Notes: a model not told the origin generated them from the sequence alone. Positions 1 through 9,539 are shown, counted from the stretch's first letter. The stretch is DNA of 64,000 nt from Maniola hyperantus (GCF_902806685.2 NC_048541.1:13960662-14024661), one strand, 5' to 3'. Numbers and translations: made by a program.

Positions 1-60
1 CGAAAGTTAAAATGTATACTGCGTTGTAATTCATTAACGCGTAGTCCGATTTCATTCATT

Positions 61-196
61 CTTTTTTTGTTAGAAAGGGGATATTTTAAAGATTGTAGGT
101 ACCAAGCAACGACAACAATCCCGAAAAATCAAAGAGTTCCCACGGGATTTTAAAAAACGTAAATCCACGCGGACGAAGTCGCAGGAATCAGCTAGT
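61..196 (+). mobile_element. Helitron-like repeat, 3' end only (type A)
   Basis: The segment ends with the lepidopteran signature: a cccacgggattttaaaaaac stretch, then cgcggacgaagtcgcaggaatcagctagt. A hairpin (cgcgg-ac/gt-cgc) about 10 nt before a terminal CTAG is what Helitron 3' ends look like. The 5' part is missing or too diverged to recognise. The family name (Lep1-like) is from memory. Confidence 0.6.
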
Positions 197-357
197 AAAT
201 TAATAAACTTGGATAGAGGCCCTGTAGTCGAGCTCCTAGAGTTTTGGATAACCTTAAAGTAGTTTTGACTTTCTGCTCAAAGCTTATTGGGTGGGGAGTG
301 TCTCATGAATTGTTGACTGAGACGTTTATTTGATTAGAACAGTGGAGACATTGAATT

Positions 358-512
358 TATTTCAAATTAAAATCAATGGCATTGAATTTTCGATTTCAAT
401 TCAAAGCTCTTTCTTTAGGTCTATTTTACTTTGAAGTTATTGTGTTTCGACTCTCGAATTCTATCAACGTTGGTAAGACGTAAAATCTTATACTAAGCAT
501 ACAGATAGCAAA
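358..512. mobile_element. Diverged right half of the 289-bp MITE seen at 16485
   Basis: The run from aaattaaaatcaatggcattgaa through tttcgactctcgaattc to agacgtaaaatcttatacta matches the right half of the element at 16485-16773 with many substitutions. The left terminal repeat is not recognisable, so this is an older truncated copy. It is followed by cagatagc, as is the other copy. Confidence 0.6.
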
Positions 513-554
513 AGTTTAAAGTCTAGGGGCTGTCGTAAATCGTTAAAAGATAAA

Positions 555-620
555 TGCGACCGACTCCGAGTTATCTGGGTGAATCATTTATAATTCGTGA
601 CTGCAGCTGTTAGTGCAACG
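555..620. repeat. Interspersed repeat R1, short copy
   Basis: It shares cgaccgactccgagttatctg, gaatcatttataattcgtgac and tgcagctgttagtg with 1376-1505, and more weakly with 2365-2505. The family is unknown to me. The three diverged copies lie within 2 kb and are in the same orientation. Confidence 0.5.
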
Positions 621-1036
621 TTCATCCAAACCTTTTGAGTTAGTGTATAGTGATTAGTGATAGTGTACATAGTGTAAGTGCTGAAAGAACACGTGAACAA
701 AGTGTCATATCTCAAATCAAGAAAGACTAAGATGCGTCAGTGGACAATTTCTTAGTATATAAGATAATTTATAAGTTTAGGTTAAAATAAAATTACTTAT
801 TAGTCATACATTAGGCTAGATCGTAATATAATTGAGTAGCTAATTGGCACTCATCAATAAGGGAAAAAAAAAACTTGACTTGTGGAGTTTGCTCTTTGTC
901 TACCTTGGCATTTATGCAAAGAAACGTTAACAGGATAACAGTGATTTTGAAATTCAACTTGGACTGGACTTAGGCTACAGTACAGGAAAGGTTTCTCATC
1001 TTACATTGAAAGCTAAGTATGTTACTAGATTGCTAA

Positions 1037-1307
1037 GGGCGGTTACAGACTATTTTTTTGCGCGTATACGGTCGTTTCAGCATACGCGCTTACACTCGCG
1101 CTACATTACGCGCTTCAAAAAACCGGACTCGCGTATACGGGCTTATTTCGGCGTGTTCACTCGAACCGGGGGTGTTGCGGGGAGGTGTCTCTCGCGGTTC
1201 GTGCTTATACAAGCTTAGAAGCACATGTAGGCGCGCCTATACGCGCCTACATGTGCTTCCAAAAACGAGTTCATACACGCGTATAAAACGCTAGTCTGAA
1301 ACCGCCC
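1037..1307. mobile_element. MITE, PIF/Harbinger-type, with TAA target duplication
   Basis: The element starts GGGCGGTTACAGACT and ends AGTCTGAAACCGCCC, giving 15-bp terminal inverted repeats with one mismatch. It is flanked by taa on both sides (1034-1036 and 1308-1310). A 3-bp TWA duplication is typical of PIF/Harbinger elements. The interior is unusually rich in cgcgtatacg-type motifs and carries an 18-bp-stem palindrome at 1218-1259. No transposase is present, so any mobility would need a partner in trans. Confidence 0.75.
1218..1259. repeat. Perfect 18-bp-stem palindrome inside the MITE
   Basis: The left arm gaagcacatgtaggcgcg (1218-1235) is the exact reverse complement of 1242-1259. The loop is cctata. 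It could form a cruciform, or a hairpin if transcribed. Confidence 0.85.
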
Positions 1308-1375
1308 TAAAGAATATTTAAAGTCAGAACTTGTCAAAAAAAACGGTGGCAACACAAATTGTATAATCTTATAAA

Positions 1376-1505
1376 GGCGACACAGACCGAGTTATCTGAA
1401 TGAACCATTAATAATTCCTGAGTGCAGCTGTTAGTGTCACAGCGCTCATCTGTTTATCTCGATGAGCCCTACTGTTGACTTTGTGGAATTAGCTCCTTGA
1501 TGAAA
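1376..1505. repeat. Interspersed repeat R1, longest copy
   Basis: The best-preserved copy of the family at 555 and 2365, with gagttatctgaatgaac, ttaataattcctgagtgcag and ctgttgactttgtggaattagctcc. No ends or target duplication are recognisable. Confidence 0.45.
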
Positions 1506-1825
1506 GAATAAATGAAGTTTTTTCATTGAGGTAAAAAGTAAGGAAAGATAATTTCCGACATTTTTCCAAGGGCCACGGGTTTTTTAACGCGTTTTAATAA
1601 TAGGTCTGCGATAACTTTGCACTTGACGACAATTAAGTCTAAAAGTACCTAGACTTTTTCGAGTCGCGGCCGAAGTACTGACTGACTCATCAACATCCAG
1701 CCCAACCACTTGGACCTTGAAAGCTGAAATTTTGCACAGAGGTTCCCTTTATATTATAGGTTGACAAAGGGCGGATTTTATGAAATTCCCATGGGAGTGA
1801 TACCGCGGCCCTTCGCTGGTAGATA

Positions 1826-2012
1826 GTCATCATCATCATGATCAACCCATCGCCGGCTCATCACAGAGCACGGGTCTCCTCTCAGAGTGAGAAGGGTTTT
1901 GCCCAGTCTACCACGCTGGCCATGTGTGGATTGGTAGACTTAACACACCTTTGAGAACATTTTGGAGAAATCTCAGGCATGCAGGTTTCCTCACGCTGTT
2001 TTCCATTTAGTA
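1826..2012 (-). mobile_element. tRNA-derived SINE (type 2), body without tRNA head
   Basis: Reverse complement of the body of the SINE at 13549-13860: the (catcat)n tail, the block complementary to gggttgatcatgatgat, the tctcagagtgagaagggtttt block, and the caggcatgcaggtttcctcac block. The tRNA-like promoter head is missing at the right side, so it is 5' truncated. Confidence 0.75.
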
Positions 2013-2056
2013 GCCAGTAGCATCGATGGCTAGTAGCTAACATTAGCGCTTAATCA

Positions 2057-2279
2057 GTACCCTTATTATAAATGTGAAAGTGTGTTTCTTTGTTGGTTTG
2101 TTGATTTGTCCTTCAATCACGTCGCAACGGTACAACGGATAGACGTGATTTTTTGCACGGGTATATATAAAGACCTGGAAAGTGACATAGGCTACTTTTA
2201 ATCCCGGAAAATCAAAGAGTTTCCACGGGATTTTTAAAAAACCTAATTCCACGCGGACGAAGTCTTGGGCATCAGCTAG
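2057..2279 (+). mobile_element. Helitron-like repeat, near complete (type A)
   Basis: It begins acccttattataaatgtgaaagtgtg and ends ccacgcggacgaagtcttgggcatcagCTAG, followed by T. The order (AT-rich start, ggtcgcaacg-like block, cataggctactttt, gagtttccacgggattttt, hairpin, CTAG) matches the copies at 12383, 28730 (reverse) and 31898. It is non-coding. Confidence 0.7.
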
Positions 2280-2364
2280 TCTTATTGAAATTTAGAAGAC
2301 GTAATTTAGATCTAGTAAAACGAAGCGGCTTTTAAATAAATTACCCATTCAAAACTGGTATAAA

Positions 2365-2505
2365 TTCTTTAAAGGCTTCTCCAACATTGTACGAGTTTCC
2401 TAAATGACGAATTAATAATTCGCAGCTGCTTCTGTCGCTGAGTTCACCCGCTAATCTTAATTAGCTCTGACTGTTGACCTTTAGGAAATAGCTCCTTATC
2501 TAAAC
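2365..2505. repeat. Interspersed repeat R1, diverged copy
   Basis: It shares ttaataattcgcagctg, ctgactgttgacctttagg and atagctcctta with 1376-1505. The family is unrecognised. Confidence 0.4.
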
Positions 2506-2649
2506 GGAAACCAAAGGTGAAGAAAAACATAAAGATCGTTGAGAAAAATACTTCGAAGATATCGAAGATTAGCCAGACCGACAGTTTTTTTTAACGATAT
2601 CAATTTTTATGAAACCAATGTCAAATCCAATTGTATTTAGGTAAACTTA

Positions 2650-2800
2650 CGTATTATATTACTAGGTGTTTGTTTGACTGTCTTTCTGTCCATCTATCTG
2701 TCTGTCTATCTGCTAGACGAAATTTGGTACAGATATTATAGCCCACAGGATTTTTAAAAATTGAAACTCACTCGACTGAAGTCCCGGGCATCACCTAGTT
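2650..2800 (+). mobile_element. Helitron-like repeat, diverged (type A variant)
   Basis: A ctgtctttctgtccatctatctgtctgtctatctgctag tract is followed by gacgaaatttggtacagat, then gaagtcccgggcatcacctagt. The arrangement is that of type A elements, with internal loss. Confidence 0.5.
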
Positions 2801-2934
2801 ATAAATAAATCCTTCAATTATGTCGCAAAGAAGCAATACGACGTGAATTTCGTAGGGATATGTATAGACAATAGAGTGACATAGGCTACTTTCTTTTCCG
2901 GAAAATCAAAGAGTTCTTACGGGATTTTTGAACA

Positions 2935-3296
2935 GTAGGGCGAATGTCTAAAACCTGCATCAATCATTATTACAATCTCAATTGTTTTGTTTGGCTGAAT
3001 TTGTGCTATTCTTGTTGCAACAATGCATTGTAGCCAATAGTGAGCGAGCATTAACCAATCAGAGATGATTGCGATCGTGACATTGTAGCTGTCAAACAAC
3101 CGCGGTAGGGCCACCGTAGGGCGATTGTCTAAAACCTGCATCAATCATTATTACAATCTCAATTGTTCTGATTGGCCTAATTTGTGCTATTCTTGTTGCA
3201 ACAATGCATTGTAGCCAATAGTGAGCGAGCATTAACCAATCAGAGATGATTGCGATCGTGACATTGTAGCTGTCAAACAACCGCGGTAGGGCCACT
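2935..3296. repeat. Direct tandem duplication of a 181-bp unit
   Basis: gtagggcga-tgtctaaaacctgc starts at 2935 and again at 3116. The two units are nearly identical through gccaatagtgagcgagcatt, aaccaatcagagatgattgc and tgtcaaacaaccgcggtagggccac. Each unit carries ATTGG/CCAAT pentamers at three places. A diverged single copy in the opposite orientation lies at 18445-18650, so this is a dispersed family. Confidence 0.9.
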
Positions 3297-3362
3297 GGTT
3301 ACAGTACGCCGTGACGTGCGGGTGTGCGGGGCGCCTCATACCCCGATTGCAATATCGACCTT
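3297..3362. repeat. Partial copy of the GC-rich palindromic repeat
   Basis: gtgacgtgcgggtgtgcggggcgcctcataccccgattgcaatatcgacctt matches the right half of the palindromes at 12825, 14093 and 22623. Confidence 0.7.
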
Positions 3363-3654
3363 TCACGGACTTTAGGTACTTAAATCAAGCAGATGAAGTC
3401 ATGGGCATCACCTAGTATAATTTAGATGATCACGTTAACTATCAGATTAAACTTCCAAAATCAGAAACACGATTCAGTTCAAAACATTCCATCACAACCC
3501 GTTGCCACAATATTTAATTGCTCCGTCAAACGACAAAAACGCCCGCATGGCGAGGGTTGCTCACGAAATTTCAATTTCCTGTCCCTTTGGTTGAAGAACG
3601 ACCCACTTTTGATCTGCCGATAATTTTATGTACAATTTTAATCAAGCTGTTATT

Positions 3655-3725
3655 AACAGCACTTCGCTATGGAATAAAATTTGCAGAGCAAAACGGGTCA
3701 CTTGGACCCGTCAAGTTACATCCAG
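3655..3725. repeat. Repeat R2, copy 1
   Basis: cacttcgctatggaataaaatttgcagagcaaaacgggtca resembles 4735-4815 (ctttgcgatacggaataaaatttgaagagaaaaagggtcg). Both are followed by a cggacccgtc-like stretch and a ttacatc. The family is unknown. Confidence 0.5.
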
Positions 3726-3776
3726 TGAGATAATTATATTGCTAGAGGAGCAAACCTCATACATCAGGGGCTCTAC

Positions 3777-3828
3777 AACCATCGCTTAAGGTAATAAATG
3801 TTTCAGTATTAAAACATTACTACTTTAA
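3777..3828. repeat. Small palindrome
   Basis: accatcgcttaaggtaataaatgttt is mirrored by aaaacattactactttaagcgatggt around a 7-nt loop. It is probably a remnant palindromic MITE. Confidence 0.7.
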
Positions 3829-3951
3829 GCGATGGTAGTCTAGGGCCCAAAGCGTCAAAAATGAATACTGATGATTACAAAGACGTAAGCTTGTAGGATG
3901 GTAACTAGCCAAGGGTGAACTCTTCCACCAGATTTAATCAGAAATAATTTC

Positions 3952-4163
3952 TCTAAATATATAAAAAGAAAAGGTGACTGACTGATCTATCAACGCACAC
4001 CTCAAACTGCTGGGCTAATTGGGCTAAAATTTGACATGCAGATAGCTATTATGATGTAGACATCCGCTAAGAAAGGATTTTGAAAATTCAACCCCTAAGG
4101 GGATGAAAAAGGGGGTTTGAAATTTGTGTAGTCCACGCGGACGAAGTCGCGAGCATAAGCTAG
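3952..4163 (+). mobile_element. Helitron-like repeat (type B), first of a tandem pair
   Basis: It starts tctaaatatataaaaagaaaagg, then tgactgactgatctatcaac, and ends with the hairpin cgcggacgaagtcgcg and agcataagCTAG. TC at the 5' end and hairpin plus CTAG at the 3' end are Helitron hallmarks. It has no coding capacity. Confidence 0.75.
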
Positions 4164-4372
4164 TATATTATAAAAATAAAAGGTGTCTGACTGATCTATC
4201 AACGCACAGCTCAAACTACTGAGCTAATCGGGCTGAAATTTGGCATGCAGATAGCTATTATAACGTAGGCATCCGCTAAGAAAGGATTTTTGAAAATTCC
4301 ACCCCAAAGGGTGTGAAATATTGGTTTGAAATTTATGTAGTCCGTGCGGACGAAGTCGCGAACATAAGCTAG
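4164..4372 (+). mobile_element. Helitron-like repeat (type B), second of a tandem pair
   Basis: It follows the previous copy directly, head to tail: tatattataaaaataaaaggtg, then tgactgatctatcaacgcac, ending gaacataagCTAG. The two copies differ by scattered substitutions, so they are not a recent duplication. Confidence 0.75.
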
Positions 4373-4394
4373 TTAATCATAAATTTGTAAAATG

Positions 4395-4465
4395 CTGTTA
4401 GGAATCAAACCCAGACCCTTCCGCGTATAAGACCTAATCACTCAATACTGGCCAAGGTCGTCACT
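4395..4465 (-). mobile_element. Possible tRNA-derived SINE head remnant
   Basis: ggaatcaaacccagacccttccgcgtataagacc reads on the minus strand as a B-box-like GGTTTGATTCC preceded by a tRNA-like arm. It is short and diverged. Confidence 0.35.
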
Positions 4466-4734
4466 ACCTCTACTGAGAAAAAAAATGTCCTTGCGACCGA
4501 ATGCCAATTAACTGCGAGGGAGACATTATAGTGCACAAGTGTGTGCGCAAACACAGGTAGGTACTATCTAATCCCTCACTCTCATAGCCCGATGGAACAA
4601 AAATCCGATATGACCGGAGAGTGATCAGGCGGCTATGTGCTCTCCGAGGCACGGAAATGAAACACCGCAAATCTTACTCCAGGGTAGCCAACCACTATAC
4701 CAACGAGGCAGTTACAACCTCTAGTAATATAACA

Positions 4735-4815
4735 ACAACTCTCTGTACTTTGCGATACGGAATAAAATTTGAAGAGAAAAAGGGTCGCCCGGACCCGTCC
4801 GTCCGTCGGTTACAT
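4735..4815. repeat. Repeat R2, copy 2
   Basis: The partner of 3655-3725: gcgatacggaataaaatttgaagag followed by gggtcgcccggacccgtccg. The ORF over it (4621-4947) is not recognised as any protein and I do not call it a gene. Confidence 0.45.
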
Positions 4816-5005
4816 CAGCGTTGTTTCTATTTGAAAAGGGACGTTGAAGTGTCATACAGAGTAAATGGGGGTTGTACTAAATCCGGGTCATCAAGTACTT
4901 CAAAGTTTACGGGCTATCCCTCGGAATCTGAGGGTTATAAATTATAATATTACGGCACGTGACCTAAAATGATTTAATATTAATACATTTTAGTTAATAA
5001 ACTAG

Positions 5006-5355
5006 GACGACCTCCCTGGCGCAGTGGTGAGCGCTGTGGTCTTAATAGTGGGAGGTCCCGGGTTCGATTCCTGGCAGGGGTTTGGAATTTTATAATTTCT
5101 AAATTTCTGGTCTGGTCTGGTGGGAGGCTTCGGCCGTGGCTAGTTACCACCCTACCGGCAAAGCCGTGCCGCCAAGCGATTTAGCGTTCCGGTACGATGC
5201 CGTGTAGAAACCAAAGGGGTATGGGTTTAATAAAAAAAAAACTGCCATACCCCTTCCAGGTTAGCCCGCTATCATCTTAGACTGCATCATCAATTACCAC
5301 CAGGTGAGATTGCAGTCAAGGGCTAACTTGTATCTCAATAAAAAAATAAAAAAAA
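5006..5355 (+). mobile_element. tRNA-derived SINE (type 1), full length
   Basis: The head carries an A-box-like ctggcgcagtggtgagcgctg and a B box ggttcgattcc, the internal RNA polymerase III promoter of a tRNA-like SINE. The body runs gtggctagttaccaccctac, gccgtgccgccaagcgattt, ggggtatgggttt and caccaggtgagattgcagtc to an A-rich tail. Other copies lie at 12107 (shortened), 17034 (minus, head) and 29467 (minus, full). It is a mobile-element tRNA relic and not a tRNA gene. Confidence 0.85.
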
Positions 5356-5489
5356 GTTTTCCCGCGACTTTGTCCGCGTGGATTAAGATGTTTTGACGAT
5401 CTTGTTGTATATTGGCCCCGATTCTCTTGTCTTTCTCCAAACTAAATTTAGAGGTAGGTATATGGATCTATTTCTTTTTAATATTAGTG

Positions 5490-5560
5490 GTAGATGCATT
5501 CGACTATTCGTAAGTACTTGTAAAAGTTTATTCGAATAAAAAAGTTTTTTTTATTTTTAT
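5490..5560 (+). mobile_element. LINE 3'-UTR tail fragment (Jockey-like)
   Basis: tggtagatgcattcgactattcgtaagtacttgtaaaagtttattcgaataaa is the terminal motif also seen at 11309, 27405 (minus), 30870 (minus) and 36090. It precedes an A/T-rich tail. Confidence 0.55.
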
Positions 5561-5839
5561 TTTTTATTGATAACAAAGGACGGGACATGAATTTAAGATT
5601 TAAAGACTCTAAATTGTAGTGCATGCTACGAATTTGAACAAAACGCTCGCGACTGGCAGATAAAGTCACGAGGTTTGACAGCTCTAAATTGAATTTAAAA
5701 CTGTAAAACTATGTCTGTCCTTTTCATATTACATTAGTAAGAAGAGGATGTAAATACTCTAAATTTTAGGCATGCTCATACTCAGCACCTTTGTTGTTTA
5801 TTGGATCTACGTTATAATATACCTAGCTATCTCCATCTA

Positions 5840-5936
5840 ATAGACGTTGGAGTCCCAAGGAGCTCGGATGGCGATCTCGTATCGGAAAGCGCAGCGTTGG
5901 AAGACCCTCACTAGATGGACAGATGACATCAGACGA
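5840..5936 (+). mobile_element. LINE 3'-end fragment (RTE-like)
   Basis: gacgttggagtcccaaggag, ggcgatctcgtatcggaaag and cgcagcgttggaagaccctc are the sense strand of the LINE end found in reverse at 13160-13392 and 15295-15765. Confidence 0.6.
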
Positions 5937-6173
5937 TTTTACTTTGAAATTTGAAAATACTTATTATTAATTCATGAATTTTTTTTAATTTTTTGTGATG
6001 TAACCAAAAACTCACGGTTTTAAAAAAAATCCCCTTATATCTACTATAAGACCTTCCTACCTGCTAAATTTCATGATTCTAGGTCAACCCTGTAGCTTTC
6101 TTGACAGACAGACAACGAAGTGATTCTATTAGGGTTCCGTTTTTCCTTTTGAGGTACGGAACCCTAAAAAAAT
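5937..6173. mobile_element. GGTTCCGTACC-family repeat (type D), one end
   Basis: It ends tagggttccgtttttccttttgaggtacggaaccctaaaaa after a cttgacagacagacaacgaagtg stretch. The same sequence is seen in both orientations at 17595, 18985, 25058, 32244 and 37136. Terminal TTTTTAGGGTTCCGTACC inverted repeats suggest a non-autonomous DNA transposon. I cannot name the superfamily. Confidence 0.6.
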
Positions 6174-6540
6174 TGGTTTTTCACCTTTTTTATTAGACTC
6201 CCTCAAAATAATGTTATGTATTTTATCACGCTGGGCAACATTTTTACGTACAACCTTTATGGAAGAGGCGGTGAAGACAATTTATTCTTCAATATCAATC
6301 TTATACATACTGATGGAAAAACATAATTCAATTTGGCTGCTTCTTCCCGTAGCCACGCTTTGTTTCCCTCCACAATTGATAATGTAATGCGTGGATTTTG
6401 TTTTTGCCCAGAGGAGTGATCTTAAAAACGCGTTTTAGTAAAATTCGCTGGCGGTTAAAATGATTCTGTCTTCTCACTAATAGAGATTTGGTCCTTTATG
6501 AAATATGACGACATTCTCATATTATTGTTTTATCTGAAAA
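6174..6540. other. No feature recognised
   Basis: AT-rich sequence. I see no ORF of interest, repeat or regulatory motif. Confidence 0.5.
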
Positions 6541-6734
6541 CTAGCTTATGCTCGCGGCTTCGTCCACGTGAACTAGACAAATTTTGAACCACTATTTCAC
6601 CCACTTAGGCGTTGAATTTTCAAAAATCCTTTCTCCTATCTGTATGCCAAATTTCAGCCAGATCCGTCCAGTAGTTTGAGCTGTGCGTTGATAGATCAGT
6701 CAGTCAGTCAGTCACCTTTTCCTTTTATATAATA
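6541..6734 (-). mobile_element. Helitron-like repeat (type B), tandem pair member
   Basis: Reverse orientation: CTAGcttatgctcgcggcttcg at the left and ttccttttatataata at the right, abutting the next copy. The gtgcgttgatagatcagtcagtc block is present. Confidence 0.75.
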
Positions 6735-7070
6735 CTAGCTTATGCTCGCAACTTCGTCCGCGTGGACTACACAAATTTCAAACCCCTATTTTACCCCCTT
6801 AGGGGTTGAATTATCAAAAATCCTTTCTTAGCGGATGCCTACGTCATAATAGCTATCGGTAGGAACGGCATTCCGAACCAGTGGTAAATTAAACCTGACT
6901 ATTCATAAGCACTTTTAAAAAGTTTACATGAATAAAAAAACATTCTATTCTATTCTATTCTATTCTATTCTATCTGCATGCCAAATTTCAGCCCGATCTG
7001 TCCAGTAGTTTGAGCTGTGCGTTGATAGATCAGTCAGTCAGTCAGTCACCTTTTCCTTTTATACATAGAT
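6735..7070 (-). mobile_element. Helitron-like repeat (type B) interrupted by a LINE tail
   Basis: The left part is CTAGcttatgctcgcaacttc to ataatagctat (6857). The right part resumes at ctgcatgccaaatttcagcc (6973) and runs to ccttttatacatagat. The insert between them is described separately. Confidence 0.75.
6858..6972 (+). mobile_element. LINE 3' tail with (ATTCT)n inserted in the Helitron
   Basis: ggtaggaacggcattccgaaccagtgg, then ttcataagcacttttaaaaag, ending in about eight ATTCT units. This is the Jockey-like LINE 3' UTR with a pentanucleotide tail. It sits between agctat and ctgcatg of the host Helitron. Confidence 0.75.
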
Positions 7071-7786
7071 TATGTATAATGATTCTAACTGCATTCATTA
7101 AATATTTAACTGATGTTCTGATATTATGCACATTGCTAAACACCTCAACACCGACCGCAAAAGCAGCAGCAAAAAACGTTTCAAATTGTACCACAATTCG
7201 GAATTGTTCCGGATATTGGCGTATTTCCAAGCCCATTTTCTCTGGCTGCGTAGCGTGATGCAAAATTATTCAAATTTTACACGACTTGATTCCGCCATCG
7301 AATTCGGGATGATCTAATTATTTATTCTATTGGCCTAACGGACGATAATTATTTTGGCCCGATTAGAAAATCGTTTTTGTCACATTTAAACGTAAAGCAT
7401 CAAGGTATTTTTATTACGGAAATAAGCCTTTGCCACTTTGCCTTCTATCGAAATACTTGACCACGGGGTCTAAAATGTAGTAGGTAGGTACGTAAAGATT
7501 GATGTACGTAAAGTCTAGTGTAATAAAAAAGTATATTTAATTTCACGTTTTTGTACTCATACTCATTTTAAAAGGTGAAATTTGTTAGTTTTTTTGTATG
7601 GAGTAATCTCCGGAACTAATGGTTCAATTTTGAAAATTCTCATACTGATTGATAATTAGATTTTCTTCGAGGCAATAAATTATCACAAAAAATGTACAGT
7701 TCCTGTCGAAAGATTATGTTGACGATGCCGCAGGCAAAAGCTGAGAGAAAAAAGAGCAAATAAAAGCCTTATTATCTTTTTATTCA
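7071..7786. other. No feature recognised
   Basis: AT-rich sequence with overlapping short ORFs on both strands (7010-7317) that resemble nothing I know. No repeat ends are visible. Confidence 0.5.
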
Positions 7787-7811
7787 CACAAACACACACA
7801 CACACACACAA
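7787..7811. repeat. (CA)n microsatellite
   Basis: A cacacaaacacacacacacacacacaca tract of about 25 bp. Confidence 0.9.
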
Positions 7812-8040
7812 TATTAAGAAGGCTTAATATTCGATTCACATCCGGTACAGTCTATTCTATTAGTTGCTATGTGATCGATCGATTTTATTTTTCTAGCTGA
7901 CTCGCCCTTCACCCTCGCTTCAGTTGAGTGAGATTCCTAAAAAACTTTTTGTACTAAGGATCTACATTAGAGAAAATTTCTCAAATTCTAGAAGCTTTAC
8001 GTGTTTTGATATTTTAGTCAGTTAATCCTTTTATACATAA

Positions 8041-8262
8041 CTAGCTTATGCTCGCGACTTCGTCCGCCTGGACTACAAAATTTCTAACCCCTATTACACC
8101 CCCTTAGGAGTTGAATTTTCAAAAATCCTTTCTTAGCGGATGCCTACGTCATAATAGCTATCTGCATGCCAAATTTCAGCCCGATCCGTCCAGTAGTTTG
8201 AGCTGTGCGTTGATAGATCAGTTAGTCAGTCAGTCAGTCACCTTTTCCTTTTATATATCAAG
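8041..8262 (-). mobile_element. Helitron-like repeat (type B)
   Basis: CTAGcttatgctcgcgacttcgtccg at the left, tgatagatcagttagtcagtcagtcag and ttccttttatatatca at the right. It looks complete in reverse orientation. Confidence 0.75.
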
Positions 8263-8860
8263 ATATAGACTTGGTAGAATCTGTGTTTAGCTGCCAATTT
8301 TCTACTGACAAGAACAATAATCTCTCTTATGCGTGTTGCTTGATGGCTTCGTCAATATTGGTACAAGGTACGAAAGAAATTTAGTCAGATAGAATAGAAT
8401 AACAATTTGGCAAATCATTCTCAGAATAAATTATTTATTTCTGTATTTACTGTTATACTTTTGTTCGACGTCGAACTATTTTTTTTCCATTACAAACTTA
8501 ATTAAAGAGTTTGTTGCTTAAAACTCTTGAATTCATAATAATTATTTGTTGTTTTTTTTATACAATTTCTTTAATGCTGCCAATACAATCTTTCCGATTT
8601 GCTTTACCGTTTGCCCTGTTGGTTAAACTGCCTTGATCGTAAGGCAATAATCGGTAAATATAGGTAAAAGGTATATTTCAGATCAGTTAGACGTTGCCCA
8701 AACTTAGGAAGCCATATCCGCCTACCTATTGACCGTGGAATCGTCATTTCTAGGTTACCATGCGATCCATACCTTCCAAAAATATATAATACTATAATAA
8801 TTCTGTAATCGTAAACACCCTGCTAAATAAATACCTAAATCTGTTTTGGAATTGGGACAT
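8263..8860. other. No feature recognised
   Basis: AT-rich. I see neither coding signal nor a known repeat. Confidence 0.5.
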
Positions 8861-8863
8861 TAA

Positions 8864-8960
8864 CTGCCGCACTCAGAGTCGCTTAATCGTTACTTAAGGC
8901 ATTAGTACCTACGGATAAATAATGCCTTAAGTAACGATTAAGCAACTCTGAGTGCGGCTG
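8864..8960. mobile_element. 97-bp palindromic MITE with TAA target duplication
   Basis: The arm ctgccgcactcagagtcgcttaatcgttacttaaggcatta is mirrored almost perfectly by the right arm ending agtgcggctg, around a 13-nt loop. taa flanks both ends (8861-8863 and 8961-8963). The whole element is essentially one hairpin. Confidence 0.8.
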
Positions 8961-8997
8961 TAAGTATATTTCGTATTCGAAGTGAAACTATGACACT

Positions 8998-9345
8998 GCG
9001 TGACAAAACTTAATCGTGTCACTTTTAACTCTAAACTTTACTAATCTTGAAAAGTTTGACTGAAAAAAAATGTAAACTTACTTACATAGATTGAACCCTT
9101 TCGCAAAATATAGTCGTAATTTATAAGTCTAGGTCACACAAAGGCACTTGTCTTGGCATTACTGTAAAAATATCATTTCAAGTCTGAAATAAAACAGCCC
9201 CTGCGTGACAATACTTAATCATGTCACTTTTAACCTTAAACTAATCTTGAAAAGTTTGACTGATAAAAACTGTACAGTTACACAGATTGGATGGCGCCTT
9301 ACGCAAAAAAGTAATTTATAAATCTAGGCTAGACTAAGGCACTTG
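8998..9345. repeat. Diverged tandem duplication, period about 204 bp
   Basis: tgcgtgacaaaacttaatcgtgtcactttt at 8998 recurs at 9202. Both units continue with aatcttgaaaagtttgactga, a ttacatagattg/ttacacagattgg block, and aatttataa-tctaggc followed by aaggcacttgtct. Confidence 0.75.
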
Positions 9346-9469
9346 TCTCACCATGGAAGATAGCGAGAAACAAAAGCTAAAAACTAGAAACCAGTTGGTG
9401 AGCAAAGTGAAGCAAGTGTGTAGTTGGGATAATTTTGTTGCTGGAAACAGAGAGTCTTGGTCTGGGCTT

Positions 9470-9538
9470 AGAATGCATCATAACTTACCATTAGGTGAGA
9501 TCGCAGTCAAGGACTAACTCGTATCAGAATAAAAAAAA
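9470..9538 (+). mobile_element. SINE type 1, 3' tail
   Basis: gcatcataacttaccattaggtgagatcgcagtcaaggactaactcgtatcagaataaaaaaaa is the tail of the SINE at 5006. The tRNA head is absent. Confidence 0.65.
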
Positions 9539-9539
9539 G

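Larger units (their letters stand above)
2808..3416 (+). mobile_element. Helitron-like repeat (type A) split by a repeat insertion
   Basis: The left part (2808-2930) carries ccttcaattatgtcgcaaag, gacataggctactttc and aaatcaaagagttcttacggga. The right part (about 3365-3416) resumes with the 3' end aagtcatgggcatcacctagt. Between them lie two 181-bp units and part of a GC-rich palindrome, which I read as a later insertion. Confidence 0.5.

Noticed and set aside
4621..4947. 108-codon ORF
   Set aside because: No recognisable domain, and it overlaps the short repeat R2. Treated as chance.
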